Assembly: GCA_002687495.1 (NCBI GenBank)
Contig: NZAJ01000008.1
Location: forward strand, 1 to 38,613
DNA from: Micavibrio sp.
GTDB lineage: Bacteria > Pseudomonadota > Alphaproteobacteria > Micavibrionales > Micavibrionaceae
Direction: 5' to 3'
Length of the DNA: 38,613 nucleotides
Shown: positions 6,697 through 16,471 of the stretch, in pieces
Layout of the letters: every line of letters begins with the position of its first letter
Position numbering within the stretch: the first letter of the stretch is position 1
Notes under the pieces: generated by a model
The model's input: the letters and a program-made list of their open reading frames with translations, nothing else
Databases searched by the model: none
What the model was told of the DNA's origin: nothing
Position numbers and translations under genes: made by a program

Positions 6697-7743
6697 ATGA
6701 ACCTTGATCGCTATGAACGACAGCTTGCACTACCCGAAATATCTCAAGCGCAGCAAAAAGCATTATATGATATTCATATCTTAATTGTCGGCGCAGGCGG
6801 ACTTGGCTGCGCGATGCTTCCAATCTTAGCAGGCGCAGGTATTGGCAAAATAAGTATGATGGATAACGATACAGTAAGCCGCAGCAATCTACATCGCCAG
6901 ACCTTATATAAAGACACTGACATTGGAAAAAGCAAAGCACAGCTCGCCGCCCAATACGCACAAAGCCTCAATCCGGATATCAGCATTCAAGCCATAGAAC
7001 AACGCGCCGATAAGAACACAAACATCAATGAATATGATCTAATACTAGATGGCACCGATAATTTCGAGACAAAGACAACACTTAACGCATTATCCATTGC
7101 GCACAAAAAACCATTAATAAGCGCAGCAGTACAACAATTTTCAGGTCAAGCATCAATATTTGCAGGCTATGCAAAAGACCAACCGTGTTATCACTGTCTC
7201 TTTCCAGAGCTTCCAAGCGATGCTTGCAATTGTAATGATGCTGGCATTTTAGGAAGTGTTGCAAATCTAGCTGGCCTATGGCAAGCACACCTGACCCTTT
7301 GTTATTTGCTGCAAATAGGAGAAGCCAAACCAGGGATCGTCTTAAATTTCGATTTTAAAAATTTTAGAATGCAGCATTTAAAGCTTAAAAAAGATCTATC
7401 CTGCAAACATTGCGGCACACAAGAAAATCACTACACCCCCCTTATAAAGGAAAATAAAATGCCTGAACTCATAAGCTTAGAAAAACTAAACACAATGCAG
7501 CATATTGTGGTTGATGTCCGTGCAGATTGGGAAATTGAACAAGACCCTATTCACGGGGCTAAGGGTGATATTATTCATATCGAACTACCAATGCTACCAT
7601 CAAAAATAAATACTCTGCCTCTAGATACTGAGACCATGATTGCATTTGTTTGTGCTGGCAATGTACGTAGCGCACAAGCTGCACAAATGCTGGAAAGCTT
7701 GGGCCACAAAAATATATGTGTTCTTGATAAATTCAGCCTCTAA
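6697..7743 (+). CDS. thiF: ThiF/MoeB-type adenylyltransferase with C-terminal rhodanese domain
   Basis: The protein has 348 residues. Residues 1-250 are an E1-like adenylyltransferase with GAGGLG (32-37), DNDTVSRSNLHRQ and two zinc-binding pairs CYHC (164-167) and CKHC (236-239). Residues about 258-348 are a rhodanese domain with VVDVRADWE and an active-site loop C319-AGNVRS. It activates the ThiS C-terminus and probably accepts sulfur through the rhodanese cysteine. The usual conserved catalytic-loop cysteine context is present but altered (ACNCNDAGILG near 176-186). It starts 9 nt after thiG and closes the operon. An internal ATG at 7459 (M255) has AAAGGA just upstream and could yield the rhodanese domain alone. 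A MoeB role is possible, but position favours thiamin synthesis. Confidence 0.9.
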   Translation: MNLDRYERQLALPEISQAQQKALYDIHILIVGAGGLGCAMLPILAGAGIGKISMMDNDTVSRSNLHRQTLYKDTDIGKSKAQLAAQYAQSLNPDISIQAIEQRADKNTNINEYDLILDGTDNFETKTTLNALSIAHKKPLISAAVQQFSGQASIFAGYAKDQPCYHCLFPELPSDACNCNDAGILGSVANLAGLWQAHLTLCYLLQIGEAKPGIVLNFDFKNFRMQHLKLKKDLSCKHCGTQENHYTPLIKENKMPELISLEKLNTMQHIVVDVRADWEIEQDPIHGAKGDIIHIELPMLPSKINTLPLDTETMIAFVCAGNVRSAQAAQMLESLGHKNICVLDKFSL

Positions 7744-7752
7744 AAAAGATAT

Positions 7753-7792
7753 AAAAAAATCGCCCTATAGTTAGAGAAACTAAGGACGATTT
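7753..7792 (-). terminator. Terminator between thiF and ppa
   Basis: AAATCG (7757-7762) pairs with CGATTT (7787-7792), with an inner TAGTT/AACTA helix. On the minus strand it runs into TTTTTTT, so it best serves ppa. On the plus strand it may also help end the thi transcript. Confidence 0.65.
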
Positions 7793-7815
7793 AAATATAA
7801 TTTCAGCAGCGATGA

Positions 7816-8355
7816 TTAAGCTGCTTTTTGCGTTTTTTCGCGCTCAATACCTTCACGCAGTAACTCTTTAGCTTTTTCAGAACCTTCCCAGCCCTTCATT
7901 TTCACCCACTTACCTTTTTCAAGGTCTTTATAATGCGTAAAGAAATGCTCGATCTCATCGAGTAGGATTTGAGGTAGATCCGAATACTCCTCAACAGAAG
8001 CAAACATCGGATGTGTTTTTGTTACTGGAACAGCTAGAATTTTCTCATCTTGACCGCCATCATCTTCCATCACTAAAACACCAACAGGGCGCGCCGCAAT
8101 AACCGCACCTGGAATAATCGCATGCTGTGCGTACACCAAAACATCAACTGGGTCGCCATCGCCACCCAAAGTGTTAGGCACAAAACCATAATTAGCAGGG
8201 TAGAACATTGGAGTATGAACAAAACGATCAACAAACATCGCACCTGATTCTTTATCAAGTTCGTATTTAACAGGTGTTCCACCTTGCGTATTTTCGATGA
8301 CCACATTCACTTCTTCCGGTGCATTCTTACCGATTGAAATCTTACTAATATCCAT
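7816..8355 (-). CDS. ppa: Inorganic pyrophosphatase (family I)
   Basis: This 179-residue soluble pyrophosphatase hydrolyses PPi to phosphate and drives biosynthetic reactions. Family blocks seen are KYELDKESGAMFVDRF, FYPANYGFVPNTLGGDGDPVDVLV (with the metal-binding DGDPVDVL) and GGQDEKILAVP followed by a KWVKMKGW motif. ATG 8355 gives the normal length for family I enzymes (about 175). The longer upstream extension contains no conserved sequence. It is a monocistronic gene by context, with its terminator at 7753-7792. Confidence 0.97.
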   Translation of the reverse strand: MDISKISIGKNAPEEVNVVIENTQGGTPVKYELDKESGAMFVDRFVHTPMFYPANYGFVPNTLGGDGDPVDVLVYAQHAIIPGAVIAARPVGVLVMEDDGGQDEKILAVPVTKTHPMFASVEEYSDLPQILLDEIEHFFTHYKDLEKGKWVKMKGWEGSEKAKELLREGIEREKTQKAA

Positions 8356-8468
8356 TGAATAAACTTTCTTATAATCAATTAAAACTGTGCAATGAGTCTT
8401 ACAAAACATCCCCCCTAAGAGCAAGTCTTTTTCAAAACATACACTTATTGGTTAGATACACTTAACCA

Positions 8469-9362
8469 TCATTCATAAACGTGCCATAGATTATAGTGTG
8501 AATACCCTTCATAAGATTTAATTTCATGATTATAAGCCCCCAATGATTCAGCCTTGCTCACAAAATCACGTGTTAAACGGCAAGGAATAACGTCATCATC
8601 ATCACTGCAAAAATGTACAAAATCTGTACGTATAGATTTTTGCAAAATTTGCGATGGAGCATACGGAACATACATTCTTGATATAGCATGATAATCCGTC
8701 CAAGCATCAACATCCAGCAAACCAGCAACTGTATTGACACGTACAACATCGTCACGAAGCGATGCAAGTACCAGCGCTAAGTAAGCCCCTCCTGAAAATC
8801 CAGTAATCTCAAATTGATCTACATTATATTGAGTTTTCGCCTGATCAAAAATTTGCATATAACTAGCTATAACCTCTTCGCCATAACGATGCGTCGACCA
8901 ATATTTAGGATGGCAACCGAGCTTTTCAACACTTCCATACTGACATGGACGGCCAAGATACAACACAGACCCTTTTATAGTATTGGCCAAATATAAACCT
9001 ACAGGCGATTTAGGGGTTGGATCTCTTGATAAGCGTGTCTCACTACGCCAAGAATAACCATCACCCTCAATAACAATATGTAGCTTATTTGCCTGATTTA
9101 CAGAGGCAAGTTTATTACGGTTAAAAGTTTCATCACTCCGATAGGCCGCAAAAATTTGAAAAGTGCCCGACTCTATGGTGCTCACTGCCATATTATGCTG
9201 AGAACTATATTCCTGTGCGTTTTTTATCCTTTGCGAAACAAGAGACGTACAACCAGTAAAAGCCAAGCATACAAACAGCAAAAAGAAAGCCTGGACAAAC
9301 CAGGCTTTCTCAAATTCTTTAGCTAAATTCTGGCTTAGCCTAGAATTCAACGCGAAGACCAC
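8469..9362 (-). CDS. Predicted lipoprotein alpha/beta hydrolase
   Basis: The protein (297 residues from GTG 9362) has a long N-region, a hydrophobic core WFVQAFFLLFVCLAF and a lipobox LAFTGC with the lipidated cysteine at about 38. A serine-hydrolase fold follows: IVIEGDGYSW strand and oxyanion region, nucleophile S190 in GFSGG, an acidic cluster CSDDDD near 253 and H289 in GYSHYNLW. These fit a Ser-Asp-His triad of an envelope-anchored esterase or lipase-like enzyme; the substrate is unknown. The start is uncertain. Starts at GTG 9362 or TTG 9350 both lie inside the end of the barrel gene, with no good ribosome site. A terminator hairpin (9280-9310) lies within the signal-peptide codons, so expression may need readthrough. 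Confidence 0.75.
   Translation of the reverse strand: MVFALNSRLSQNLAKEFEKAWFVQAFFLLFVCLAFTGCTSLVSQRIKNAQEYSSQHNMAVSTIESGTFQIFAAYRSDETFNRNKLASVNQANKLHIVIEGDGYSWRSETRLSRDPTPKSPVGLYLANTIKGSVLYLGRPCQYGSVEKLGCHPKYWSTHRYGEEVIASYMQIFDQAKTQYNVDQFEITGFSGGAYLALVLASLRDDVVRVNTVAGLLDVDAWTDYHAISRMYVPYAPSQILQKSIRTDFVHFCSDDDDVIPCRLTRDFVSKAESLGAYNHEIKSYEGYSHYNLWHVYE
9280..9310 (-). terminator. Rho-independent terminator of the barrel gene, inside the lipoprotein frame
   Basis: Perfect 11-bp stem (9284-9294 with 9300-9310) with a 5-nt loop. On the minus strand it is followed by TTTTT (to 9280). It sits 30 nt after the stop of the outer-membrane barrel gene, the usual place for a terminator, but its sequence also encodes the hydrophobic part of the lipoprotein signal peptide. 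Confidence 0.85.
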
Positions 9363-10479
9363 CAGTTACTGTGTACTCGTTGTAGTCATCAAGGAACTCA
9401 ACTGTGTAACCTTCGATACCTGCAGTAACGTTTGAACCTAGATCAAAGTCAACACCACCACCAAATTTAGCAGAGAAGTCTTCATCTTCTAGAGCACTAC
9501 GTGACTGACCAGCAGCGATTGGGCTGTCATCTTTAGCAAAGTCATAAGCAACACCAACTAGAGCATATGGCTCGATCATTTGATCAAATACATAACCTAG
9601 CTTAGCTTCAAGAGCTACCTGACCAAAGTCATTGTCTCTGTCGCTGTTTACGATTGTGTTACCGTTAGTTTCTGTTTCTGTGTAACCATCTTTTTCTTCA
9701 TGTGCATAAAGAACAGATGCTGTACCACGAACATGCCAGTTAGCATCATACATGTAGCTACCGTTTACGCCAGCGTTAACAAAGTAACGGTCAGCATCTG
9801 TACTACCTGTAATCGCATTACCAAGGAACTGGTCATAACGAGTTGTGTCATATTCTAGGTCAGAATAACCAACTGTAAGGTTAGCAGTTACATCTGGTGC
9901 AATTTGTGCGCCGATATAAGGTGCAATTGTGTAACCTTTACCTTCTAGGCTACCGTCTGTACCACCGAAGCCGTTAAAGCCAGTGTCAAGATCTGTGTCT
10001 TCATAACCAAATGCAAGACCAACGATTGTTTTTGAAGTTACTTTATAGTCAACACCACCCATTACGCTGAATACATCACCGTCGAATGCTGTGTCTGTGT
10101 TTTCATCTTCAACATCGCTCCATGAACCGCTTACCCATGTACCGATTTTACCTTCATAACCACCAGCAGCTTTACCAGTAGAAGCAGAAAAACCGTTAGC
10201 AGCAACTTTAACACCGCCTACACCAGACATTGCGCTAGCAACACGACCAGAAACAAGCTTAGCTGAAGAAGCTGCTGCTGTCGCTAGAACTGCTGTTGAT
10301 GTAGAAATTGTTGAAGCCTGGTTACCAGTACCTGCACAAGTTGAGTATGTTGAGTATGACGCTGCATAATCTTGAACAGTCGTCGCACAAGAATAGTTAG
10401 CAGCTTGAGCTTCAGAACCTGAAAAACCTGCTACTGCTACAGCTGTACCGAGTACAGCAAATTTTAGATATTTTATCAC
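9340..10479 (-). CDS. Outer-membrane beta-barrel protein, autotransporter-domain type
   Basis: This 379-residue secreted protein has a classic signal peptide with cleavage after AQA (about residue 26). A short Ser/Thr/Ala-rich linker (27-100) follows, then about 270 residues of alternating hydrophobic/polar strands typical of a 12-strand autotransporter barrel (IGTWVSGSWSDVED..., repeated VGLAFGYED and LTVGYSDLEY hairpins). It ends in phenylalanine (GGLRVEF), the BAM recognition signal. The passenger region is almost absent, so it is a stand-alone barrel rather than a full autotransporter. GTG 10479 has AGGGGA 8 nt upstream, an unusually good ribosome site. With a strong terminator right after, this looks like an abundant surface protein. 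Confidence 0.88.
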   Translation of the reverse strand: MIKYLKFAVLGTAVAVAGFSGSEAQAANYSCATTVQDYAASYSTYSTCAGTGNQASTISTSTAVLATAAASSAKLVSGRVASAMSGVGGVKVAANGFSASTGKAAGGYEGKIGTWVSGSWSDVEDENTDTAFDGDVFSVMGGVDYKVTSKTIVGLAFGYEDTDLDTGFNGFGGTDGSLEGKGYTIAPYIGAQIAPDVTANLTVGYSDLEYDTTRYDQFLGNAITGSTDADRYFVNAGVNGSYMYDANWHVRGTASVLYAHEEKDGYTETETNGNTIVNSDRDNDFGQVALEAKLGYVFDQMIEPYALVGVAYDFAKDDSPIAAGQSRSALEDEDFSAKFGGGVDFDLGSNVTAGIEGYTVEFLDDYNEYTVTGGLRVEF

Positions 10480-10657
10480 TTTTTAATTCCCCTAATATTG
10501 AGTAATTGATAAGACAAACGTATAAACGCGAGTGAATGTTAAACGAATCGTGGACTCAGGGTCAATATACACAACCCACGAAACACAAAAAAACAACAAG
10601 CGTTGCATTTTAGTCACACCACCCACAGTCAGAACAGGTGAAGTACAGGACAATATA

Positions 10658-12715
10658 ATGACACATAAAATAGCACTGCCCATCTTGCTCATCGCATCAG
10701 CAATATCTCTTTGCCTATTTACCTTTTCACTCCCCCAAATTGGTACAGGCATGTGGCATCAATCAGAAACCGCCATAGCCGCGCTTCATTTATGTGGAAG
10801 TATTGCTGCACTTGGCTTGCTACTACTCTCATTTACATCATCACTCACAGCAAAAACCCTTCGCCATCCATTAGTCATCATCCCCGCTGCGCTTGCCATT
10901 TTATCTCTTATTTTAAGCCCATTTCACGAGCTCCCCATACGTAACTTACTGGGCTCAACCAGAACAGGAGAAGGCGCCATATGGTGGCTAGACATCACGA
11001 CACTCTCTGCCAGCATGATCATATTATGGCGTGTAAAGTTCTATAGAAAAGCATTAATATGCATTGCGTTTGGCTCTGCGATACTATGCTATGCGGGCAC
11101 CTTCTTACATAATATATATGGCCTGCCATATACGCCTTATTACTTTAATGACTATCTCGCATATTTAATTTTATGCTTGGCGCCACTCTGCTGGAGCTGG
11201 CTTAAGAACAATTTTAAAAGCTCAGCAGCCTTTATTGTGTTCTATATAGGCCTCAATGCCCTTCTATACTTCACAAATAATAAAGCAATGATAGCCTTTG
11301 GCTTCACCGTGCCACTATTCATCTATATCTTAAGCTTAATGCAAACCAAGAATATAGTTGTTGCTAAACACCTTAAGTGGCTCGCTCTTATTCTCCTTCC
11401 CCCATGCGTTATATTTTCTTTTTACATGATAACAATACTTGGCGGAATCCAGGGCTTTTACAGCTTTAATGACTCAGGCATATTTATAACTCTAGCCTCA
11501 CGTGCATATCTTATTCATGCAGGAATAGAACCCTTAATACATCATCCTGTAGATTTTCTCATTGGGACTGGTTGGGGCACATTTGTTGAGCATATAACGC
11601 GTTACCTACCAATAGACTGGCTAAAACTCACAGATTTTAGTGGCGCCCAGTGGGACGGCATGAGAGATGACCACTTCCACACACATAATATGTATATAGA
11701 AACGCTCAATGCTACTGGTGTGATTGGTTTAGCTCTTCTCTATATCTTCTATATCTCAATTTACAGATACTCTAAAAAAACGAACAAAGACCAAGCCCTG
11801 CTTCTCGCACTAGGGCTAACAAGCTGGGCGTCTTTATGGTTCATGTTCCCACTGCACGCGCCATATCTTTGTTTTGCAATCGCATCAAGCTGTAAAATGA
11901 GCTACGTAAAAATGCCGCGTTTGATCCATCAAAATGCCAAACCGATCATAATAGTCGTACTACTTATAGCACTAGCTTTACAAGCAACAACCAGTTATAT
12001 CGCACAAGCCACAGCCATATCATATCGAAAAAACGAGCCTCAAAAGCTAGAAATCACTGATGCAAGCAGCTTTAACCAAACGTGCAAGATGACATACAAA
12101 GATTTTTCTGCAGGCGGTATACAGCTTGCGCGTATGCTACTCAACCGTACGCGCTACCTAGAAACGATTACAAACGAGGAGCTTAGAGAAAAAGCCAAAA
12201 TCGAAATGAGCGAAGAGGATCTCAAGCCAGAAAACATACGCAAACACCTTCTCGAGATAAACCATATCTTCTGCCAAGCACAAAATTATATTAAAAATAG
12301 TAGCGCTTCGAGCATACAGCTTAATATCGCTCTACTCATGGCAAGGGGTGAAATCTTACTCGGCTTTGATGCACTTCTTACCGAGCAGGAAAATAAGTAT
12401 TACTTAAGTGGCTGGCAAGAAAGCCTCAACACTTGGCTAGATATCGCACCAACACGCACAGACCAAGCAATCCCATTCCTTCTATTTAACATCATCCATA
12501 ACAAAGAAGAAAACTCCAAAGAGCTCTTAACGCGCATATTAGATAATAACGCTCAAGACCCAGTAGCTTTATGGTTTATGGGCTTAAAAACCTTGAACGA
12601 TCCAGACAAAACACAAGAAGGTCTCTCAATGCTAAAAGCAGCGTTAAATAACGGGATTGAAAGGTTAATGCCCATAGATGAGCAATTATTGAGTGATCTA
12701 AAATCTATCCCCTAA
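10658..12715 (+). CDS. O-antigen ligase/polymerase-like (Wzy_C) membrane protein
   Basis: This 685-residue protein has about ten hydrophobic segments in residues 1-455. A large loop ends in HFHTHNMYIETLNATGVIGL (about 345-365), the HN-x-Y-x-E-x-x-x-x-x-G signature of the O-antigen ligase/WaaL-Wzy family. The C-terminal 230 residues are soluble, helical and TPR-like. It probably joins or polymerises surface glycans at the periplasmic face of the inner membrane. ATG 10658 is chosen because it precedes the first hydrophobic helix and has AGGA upstream; the longer frame to 10532 adds a hydrophilic stretch without a ribosome site. It is divergent from the barrel gene and its stop overlaps the convergent chvG stop. 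No glycosyltransferases lie nearby. Confidence 0.78.
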   Translation: MTHKIALPILLIASAISLCLFTFSLPQIGTGMWHQSETAIAALHLCGSIAALGLLLLSFTSSLTAKTLRHPLVIIPAALAILSLILSPFHELPIRNLLGSTRTGEGAIWWLDITTLSASMIILWRVKFYRKALICIAFGSAILCYAGTFLHNIYGLPYTPYYFNDYLAYLILCLAPLCWSWLKNNFKSSAAFIVFYIGLNALLYFTNNKAMIAFGFTVPLFIYILSLMQTKNIVVAKHLKWLALILLPPCVIFSFYMITILGGIQGFYSFNDSGIFITLASRAYLIHAGIEPLIHHPVDFLIGTGWGTFVEHITRYLPIDWLKLTDFSGAQWDGMRDDHFHTHNMYIETLNATGVIGLALLYIFYISIYRYSKKTNKDQALLLALGLTSWASLWFMFPLHAPYLCFAIASSCKMSYVKMPRLIHQNAKPIIIVVLLIALALQATTSYIAQATAISYRKNEPQKLEITDASSFNQTCKMTYKDFSAGGIQLARMLLNRTRYLETITNEELREKAKIEMSEEDLKPENIRKHLLEINHIFCQAQNYIKNSSASSIQLNIALLMARGEILLGFDALLTEQENKYYLSGWQESLNTWLDIAPTRTDQAIPFLLFNIIHNKEENSKELLTRILDNNAQDPVALWFMGLKTLNDPDKTQEGLSMLKAALNNGIERLMPIDEQLLSDLKSIP

Positions 12716-14415
12716 TCAGCACGCTGCAAGATAACTACAAAGCGCACACCTTCTTGCTGAGTAGCTTTATTAGCTATATTCTCAGCATAAATTTGTCCGC
12801 CATGCGCGGTAATAATTTGCCGGCATATAGATAAGCCAAGCCCTGAATTATGGCCGTAACCTTCATGTTCTGGGCGTTCAGAATAAAAACGTTCAAATAT
12901 TGTCTCTTCTTTCCCTTCGGGAAGAGGCAAACCATCATTACTAATCTCTACACGAATAGAACGCTTAGCATTAACCAGTTTAATCTCTATTTGACCGCCT
13001 TTCGGCGTAAAAGAGAAACCGTTAGATAGAATATTTTCAAAGACCTGAACCAAATTCCCATACTGCCCCCAAACGACAGGATTTAAAACCTGCGAGCAGT
13101 TTAAAATGATATCAACCTCTTTATATTTAAGCGTGTAATATAACTCACCACTAGAAAACACCACATGCGGCTGTCTAAGCAGAGGATCTTCATATCCTTG
13201 AACAACTTGATAAAGCACATCCGTTAAATCTACTTTTTTAAAAGATTCACGAAGTAGCTCCGTATCAAGCCTAGATACACGTGAAATATCACTAATTAGA
13301 CGATCAAGCCTGTTAATATCATGAACAATAATATCCATAAGCTTCAATTTATCATTTTTCTTTTTCACGATTGAGAGTGTCTCAACAGCACTTCGCAGAG
13401 ACGTTAAGGGATTTTTCAACTCATGCGCAACATCAGCCGCAAACCGCTCAATCATATCCATTCGCTCTTCCAGAGCCTTCGTAGAATCTCTAAGCACTAA
13501 TGAAAGTTCACCGATTTCGTCCATACGGTCACTAAAATCGGGAATATCTTGAGCAACAGCCTTCCCCTTCCTGACATTTTCAACCGAGCGCGCAAGCTTT
13601 TTAAGTGGTCTAGAAATCGTACCAGATAGATAAATAGACAACAAAATCGTTAATAGAAATGTCACAGCAAAAATGCTTAAAAGCTTATACCAAACCTGAG
13701 CAATATCTTCTGATATCTCCTTCGCATCCCAGCGCACAACAAAAGCGCCGACTATTTGATCATCGTGCTTAATAGGCGCCGAAGCTGTTAAAACAACGGG
13801 CACATCGTCACCTTGCCATGCTCTAATTATATAATCACCAGCCAAGCTATCAGGTAAATTGGGGAAAACACCCTGCGCATCCCCAATGACAATTGGGGGC
13901 AAAGAAGGTAAATCCTTCTTCTCCGGCAAAATCGATGTTAAGAGCTGCACCATATCTTTCAAAACACGTACAGAATAAAAAGATAAATCATAATCTAATG
14001 AATCACTGCGCCGCGCTCTCATAACAAGATGACCTCTATCTCCAAATAAGAAAAAGGATTTGTCACTTTTTAGCTGCATATCCTCTAAAACAGATAAGAG
14101 TTGGTCCTTCTTATAATGCTGCTTCGCCTGATCATAAATATCACTGCGATTCAGCATAGTTGATACGAGCTGCATTTCTCGCTGAAACGTCTTTAACCTT
14201 AATTCAACCAAGTAATTATGATACTGTCCAAGAAAAGAGATACCGCCAAGAAGGATCAGCAAGGCAATCATATTAACAGCCAAGATCCTAAGCGTTAATC
14301 CAGTGATGCGGCGCTCAGAACCACCCCAATATAAATCGAGCAGGCGGTTTACTTCAAAATGACTACGCTGGTTCTTTGTATCTATACCCAACGCCGTAGA
14401 GAGTTTCGATTTCAT
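12712..14415 (-). CDS. chvG: ChvG-type sensor histidine kinase
   Basis: The protein has 567 residues: TM helix 1 (about 43-63), a periplasmic sensor (about 64-245), TM helix 2 (about 246-266), HAMP (about 267-320), a dimerisation domain with the phosphoacceptor H331 in [13 protein letters not shown], and a catalytic domain with an N box ([13 protein letters not shown]) and G box ([14 protein letters not shown]). The SFTPKGG form of the N box is typical of ChvG/BvrS/ExoS kinases, which control envelope and acid responses in alphaproteobacteria. ATG 14415 is preferred over TTG 14418. It overlaps the regulator gene by 53 nt in another frame, an unusually long overlap. No Gly or His substitutions are seen, so it should be active. 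Confidence 0.88.
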   Translation of the reverse strand: MKSKLSTALGIDTKNQRSHFEVNRLLDLYWGGSERRITGLTLRILAVNMIALLILLGGISFLGQYHNYLVELRLKTFQREMQLVSTMLNRSDIYDQAKQHYKKDQLLSVLEDMQLKSDKSFFLFGDRGHLVMRARRSDSLDYDLSFYSVRVLKDMVQLLTSILPEKKDLPSLPPIVIGDAQGVFPNLPDSLAGDYIIRAWQGDDVPVVLTASAPIKHDDQIVGAFVVRWDAKEISEDIAQVWYKLLSIFAVTFLLTILLSIYLSGTISRPLKKLARSVENVRKGKAVAQDIPDFSDRMDEIGELSLVLRDSTKALEERMDMIERFAADVAHELKNPLTSLRSAVETLSIVKKKNDKLKLMDIIVHDINRLDRLISDISRVSRLDTELLRESFKKVDLTDVLYQVVQGYEDPLLRQPHVVFSSGELYYTLKYKEVDIILNCSQVLNPVVWGQYGNLVQVFENILSNGFSFTPKGGQIEIKLVNAKRSIRVEISNDGLPLPEGKEETIFERFYSERPEHEGYGHNSGLGLSICRQIITAHGGQIYAENIANKATQQEGVRFVVILQRAD

Positions 14416-15079
14416 CAAAATCCGTGTCTAGTTTTTTAAATTTCTGACGTACACGCTTAATATGAGAATCAATCGTGCGATCATCTACGTAGATATTCTC
14501 ACCATAAGCCGCATCAATCAACTGATCCCTATTCTTCACATGCCCGGGGCGAATAGCTAAAGCCTTAATCAATAAATATTCCGTCACTGTTAAATTTAGA
14601 GGTTGCTCCTTCCAGCAGCACAAATGCCGAGCCTCATCCAGCCTTAATGGCCCTACTGTAATAATCTGCTCTTCACTTTGTTTTTGTTCTACTGGTGAGG
14701 AGTGAGTAAGAGCTTGCCTGCGCAAAAGTGATTTTATTCGCTCAATAAGTAAGCGCTGCGAAAAAGGCTTACTAATATAATCATCCGCTCCCATACGAAG
14801 ACCAAGCACCTCATCAACTTCATCATCTTTGGAGGTCAGAAAAATAACAGGGATCTGAGAACTTTCGCGAAGGCGCTCTAAAAGCTCAATTCCATCCATA
14901 CGCGGCATTTTAATATCTAAAACTGCCAAATCCGGCTTTTCTTTATGAATGCCATCAAAGCCAGCCTGACCATCATGAAAAGAGCACACCTCATAGCCCT
15001 CAGCCTCTAAAGCCATAGACACTGAAGTAATAATATTACGATCATCATCAACCAAAGCTATTTTTTGAGACACAGCCAT
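14363..15079 (-). CDS. chvI: ChvI-type response regulator (OmpR family)
   Basis: This 238-residue protein has a receiver domain (about 5-120) with the acidic pocket DDD (11-13), phosphoacceptor D55 in [14 protein letters not shown]82 and K104 in YISKPF. A winged-helix output domain (about 140-235) carries the recognition helix [17 protein letters not shown] and the GVGYRYKE wing. It is the partner of the overlapping kinase gene. The pair lies just downstream of folC with a 75-nt gap, so it may have its own promoter. The usual neighbours of chvIG in Rhizobiales (pckA, hprK) are not here. Confidence 0.9.
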   Translation of the reverse strand: MAVSQKIALVDDDRNIITSVSMALEAEGYEVCSFHDGQAGFDGIHKEKPDLAVLDIKMPRMDGIELLERLRESSQIPVIFLTSKDDEVDEVLGLRMGADDYISKPFSQRLLIERIKSLLRRQALTHSSPVEQKQSEEQIITVGPLRLDEARHLCCWKEQPLNLTVTEYLLIKALAIRPGHVKNRDQLIDAAYGENIYVDDRTIDSHIKRVRQKFKKLDTDFDEIETLYGVGYRYKEPA

Positions 15080-15154
15080 TACCCCACTTCACATATATAG
15101 CTAAGATATAGAATTAATTTCCTCAGCCACACTTTTAAGTGTAACAGAAAATTA

Positions 15155-16444
15155 TCAAATTTGCTCAGCCAAATACAAAGAACCACAAATCAAAACGCGT
15201 TTTTTATCGCTATCATGCTCTTTCAAAGCCTCTTCAATACTAGCCGCAGCTTGGATATCGACACTCTGTGCGGTTAAGTGAGGCACATCCTCAATCGATA
15301 AACACGCCCCAACTTTACGAACAGGGACAATAGAAAGGGAACGCGCAAACTGAACTATTGGCTCTAAAAACGCAGACGGATCTTTATCTTTTTTCATCCC
15401 TACTATCAGATGCAGCTCTTTATCATCCTGCTCAGCCCAAAGCCTCATCTGCGCGGCCAACGCCAAAGCTGCACTATCATTATGCCCGCCATCATACCAA
15501 ATCTCGCATTTAAGATCATCGCGCTTAATAGGCTCTAATCGCCCAGCCCAGCTTACAGCCTCTAGCCCCTTGGAAAGCGCCTGTACGTCCCAACCATATT
15601 TATCCTGCATAAGATACAGCCCTGCCAAAGCAAGCCCAGCATTTTCAACCTGATGCGCCCCAACCAAAGCTGGTAGTGGGAAGTCAAAATTATGCTCGCC
15701 AAATCTAAAAATCATACGATTTTTCTCAATTCCAACATCCCAATCTCGCCCATAAACATAAAGCGGCGCATTGAGCGCATTCGCGCGCGCTTCAAATATC
15801 GGCAGGATACGCGCCATATCCATTTGCGCGCCAATAATACAAGCGCGCCCCTCTTTGATAATTCCAGCTTTCTCAGAAGCAATCTCTTCCAAGCTTTCAC
15901 CCAGATGCTCCATATGATCAAATGAAATTTTACTAATCAAACACAGCTCTGGACGCTCGATAATATTGCTACAATCCAAGCGACCACCAAGCCCCGTTTC
16001 CAAAAGTAATATATCAGCCTGATCTCGGCTATAAACTGCAAAAGCCAGAGCTGATGTGATCTCAAAGAATGTAATCGGCGCACCATCATTAAGCTCTAAC
16101 ATTTCATCAATTAGCCGCTCTAAGGCGTCATCGCTAATTTGCTGGCCTGCCAAAAGAATGCGCTCATTAAATTTATGCAAGTGCGGAGAAGTAAAACGAT
16201 GAACATCACGGCCTAAAGCCTCTAGGCAGCTTTTCATCATAGCCAGCGTAGAGCCCTTACCATTTGTTCCGGCTATATGAACAGTCGGCGGCAAAGCTAA
16301 GTGAGGATTATTCAGCTTTTCTAATAACGCGATATAAGGAGGACGAAACCCCAGCTCCATAACGCGCTGAGGCGATAACGAAAAAAGCATCTGCAGCTTT
16401 TCTTGTAAATTTTTCTGATCATGGCGCAAATCAGCCTGATACAT
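15155..16444 (-). CDS. folC: Folylpolyglutamate/dihydrofolate synthase FolC
   Basis: This 429-residue Mur-ligase-type enzyme adds glutamate to (dihydro)folates and makes dihydrofolate from dihydropteroate. It has the P-loop TVHIAGTNGKGST (about 53-67), the FTSPHLHKFNERI block, ETGLGGRLD and SFDHMEHLG in the central domain, and a YDGGHNDSAA start of the C-terminal domain. ATG 16444 has GGAGG at a 5-6 nt distance, which fixes the start. It is the last gene of the large minus-strand cluster and follows accD by 27 nt. Confidence 0.96.
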   Translation of the reverse strand: MYQADLRHDQKNLQEKLQMLFSLSPQRVMELGFRPPYIALLEKLNNPHLALPPTVHIAGTNGKGSTLAMMKSCLEALGRDVHRFTSPHLHKFNERILLAGQQISDDALERLIDEMLELNDGAPITFFEITSALAFAVYSRDQADILLLETGLGGRLDCSNIIERPELCLISKISFDHMEHLGESLEEIASEKAGIIKEGRACIIGAQMDMARILPIFEARANALNAPLYVYGRDWDVGIEKNRMIFRFGEHNFDFPLPALVGAHQVENAGLALAGLYLMQDKYGWDVQALSKGLEAVSWAGRLEPIKRDDLKCEIWYDGGHNDSAALALAAQMRLWAEQDDKELHLIVGMKKDKDPSAFLEPIVQFARSLSIVPVRKVGACLSIEDVPHLTAQSVDIQAAASIEEALKEHDSDKKRVLICGSLYLAEQI

Positions 16445-16471
16445 ACAAGCCTCCGCCCATTGTGAAAGTCA

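Noticed and set aside
8439-8464. A 9-bp direct repeat (ATACACTTA twice, period 17) upstream of ppa
   Set aside because: It could be an operator, but it is short, AT-rich and without support from a regulator or promoter position.
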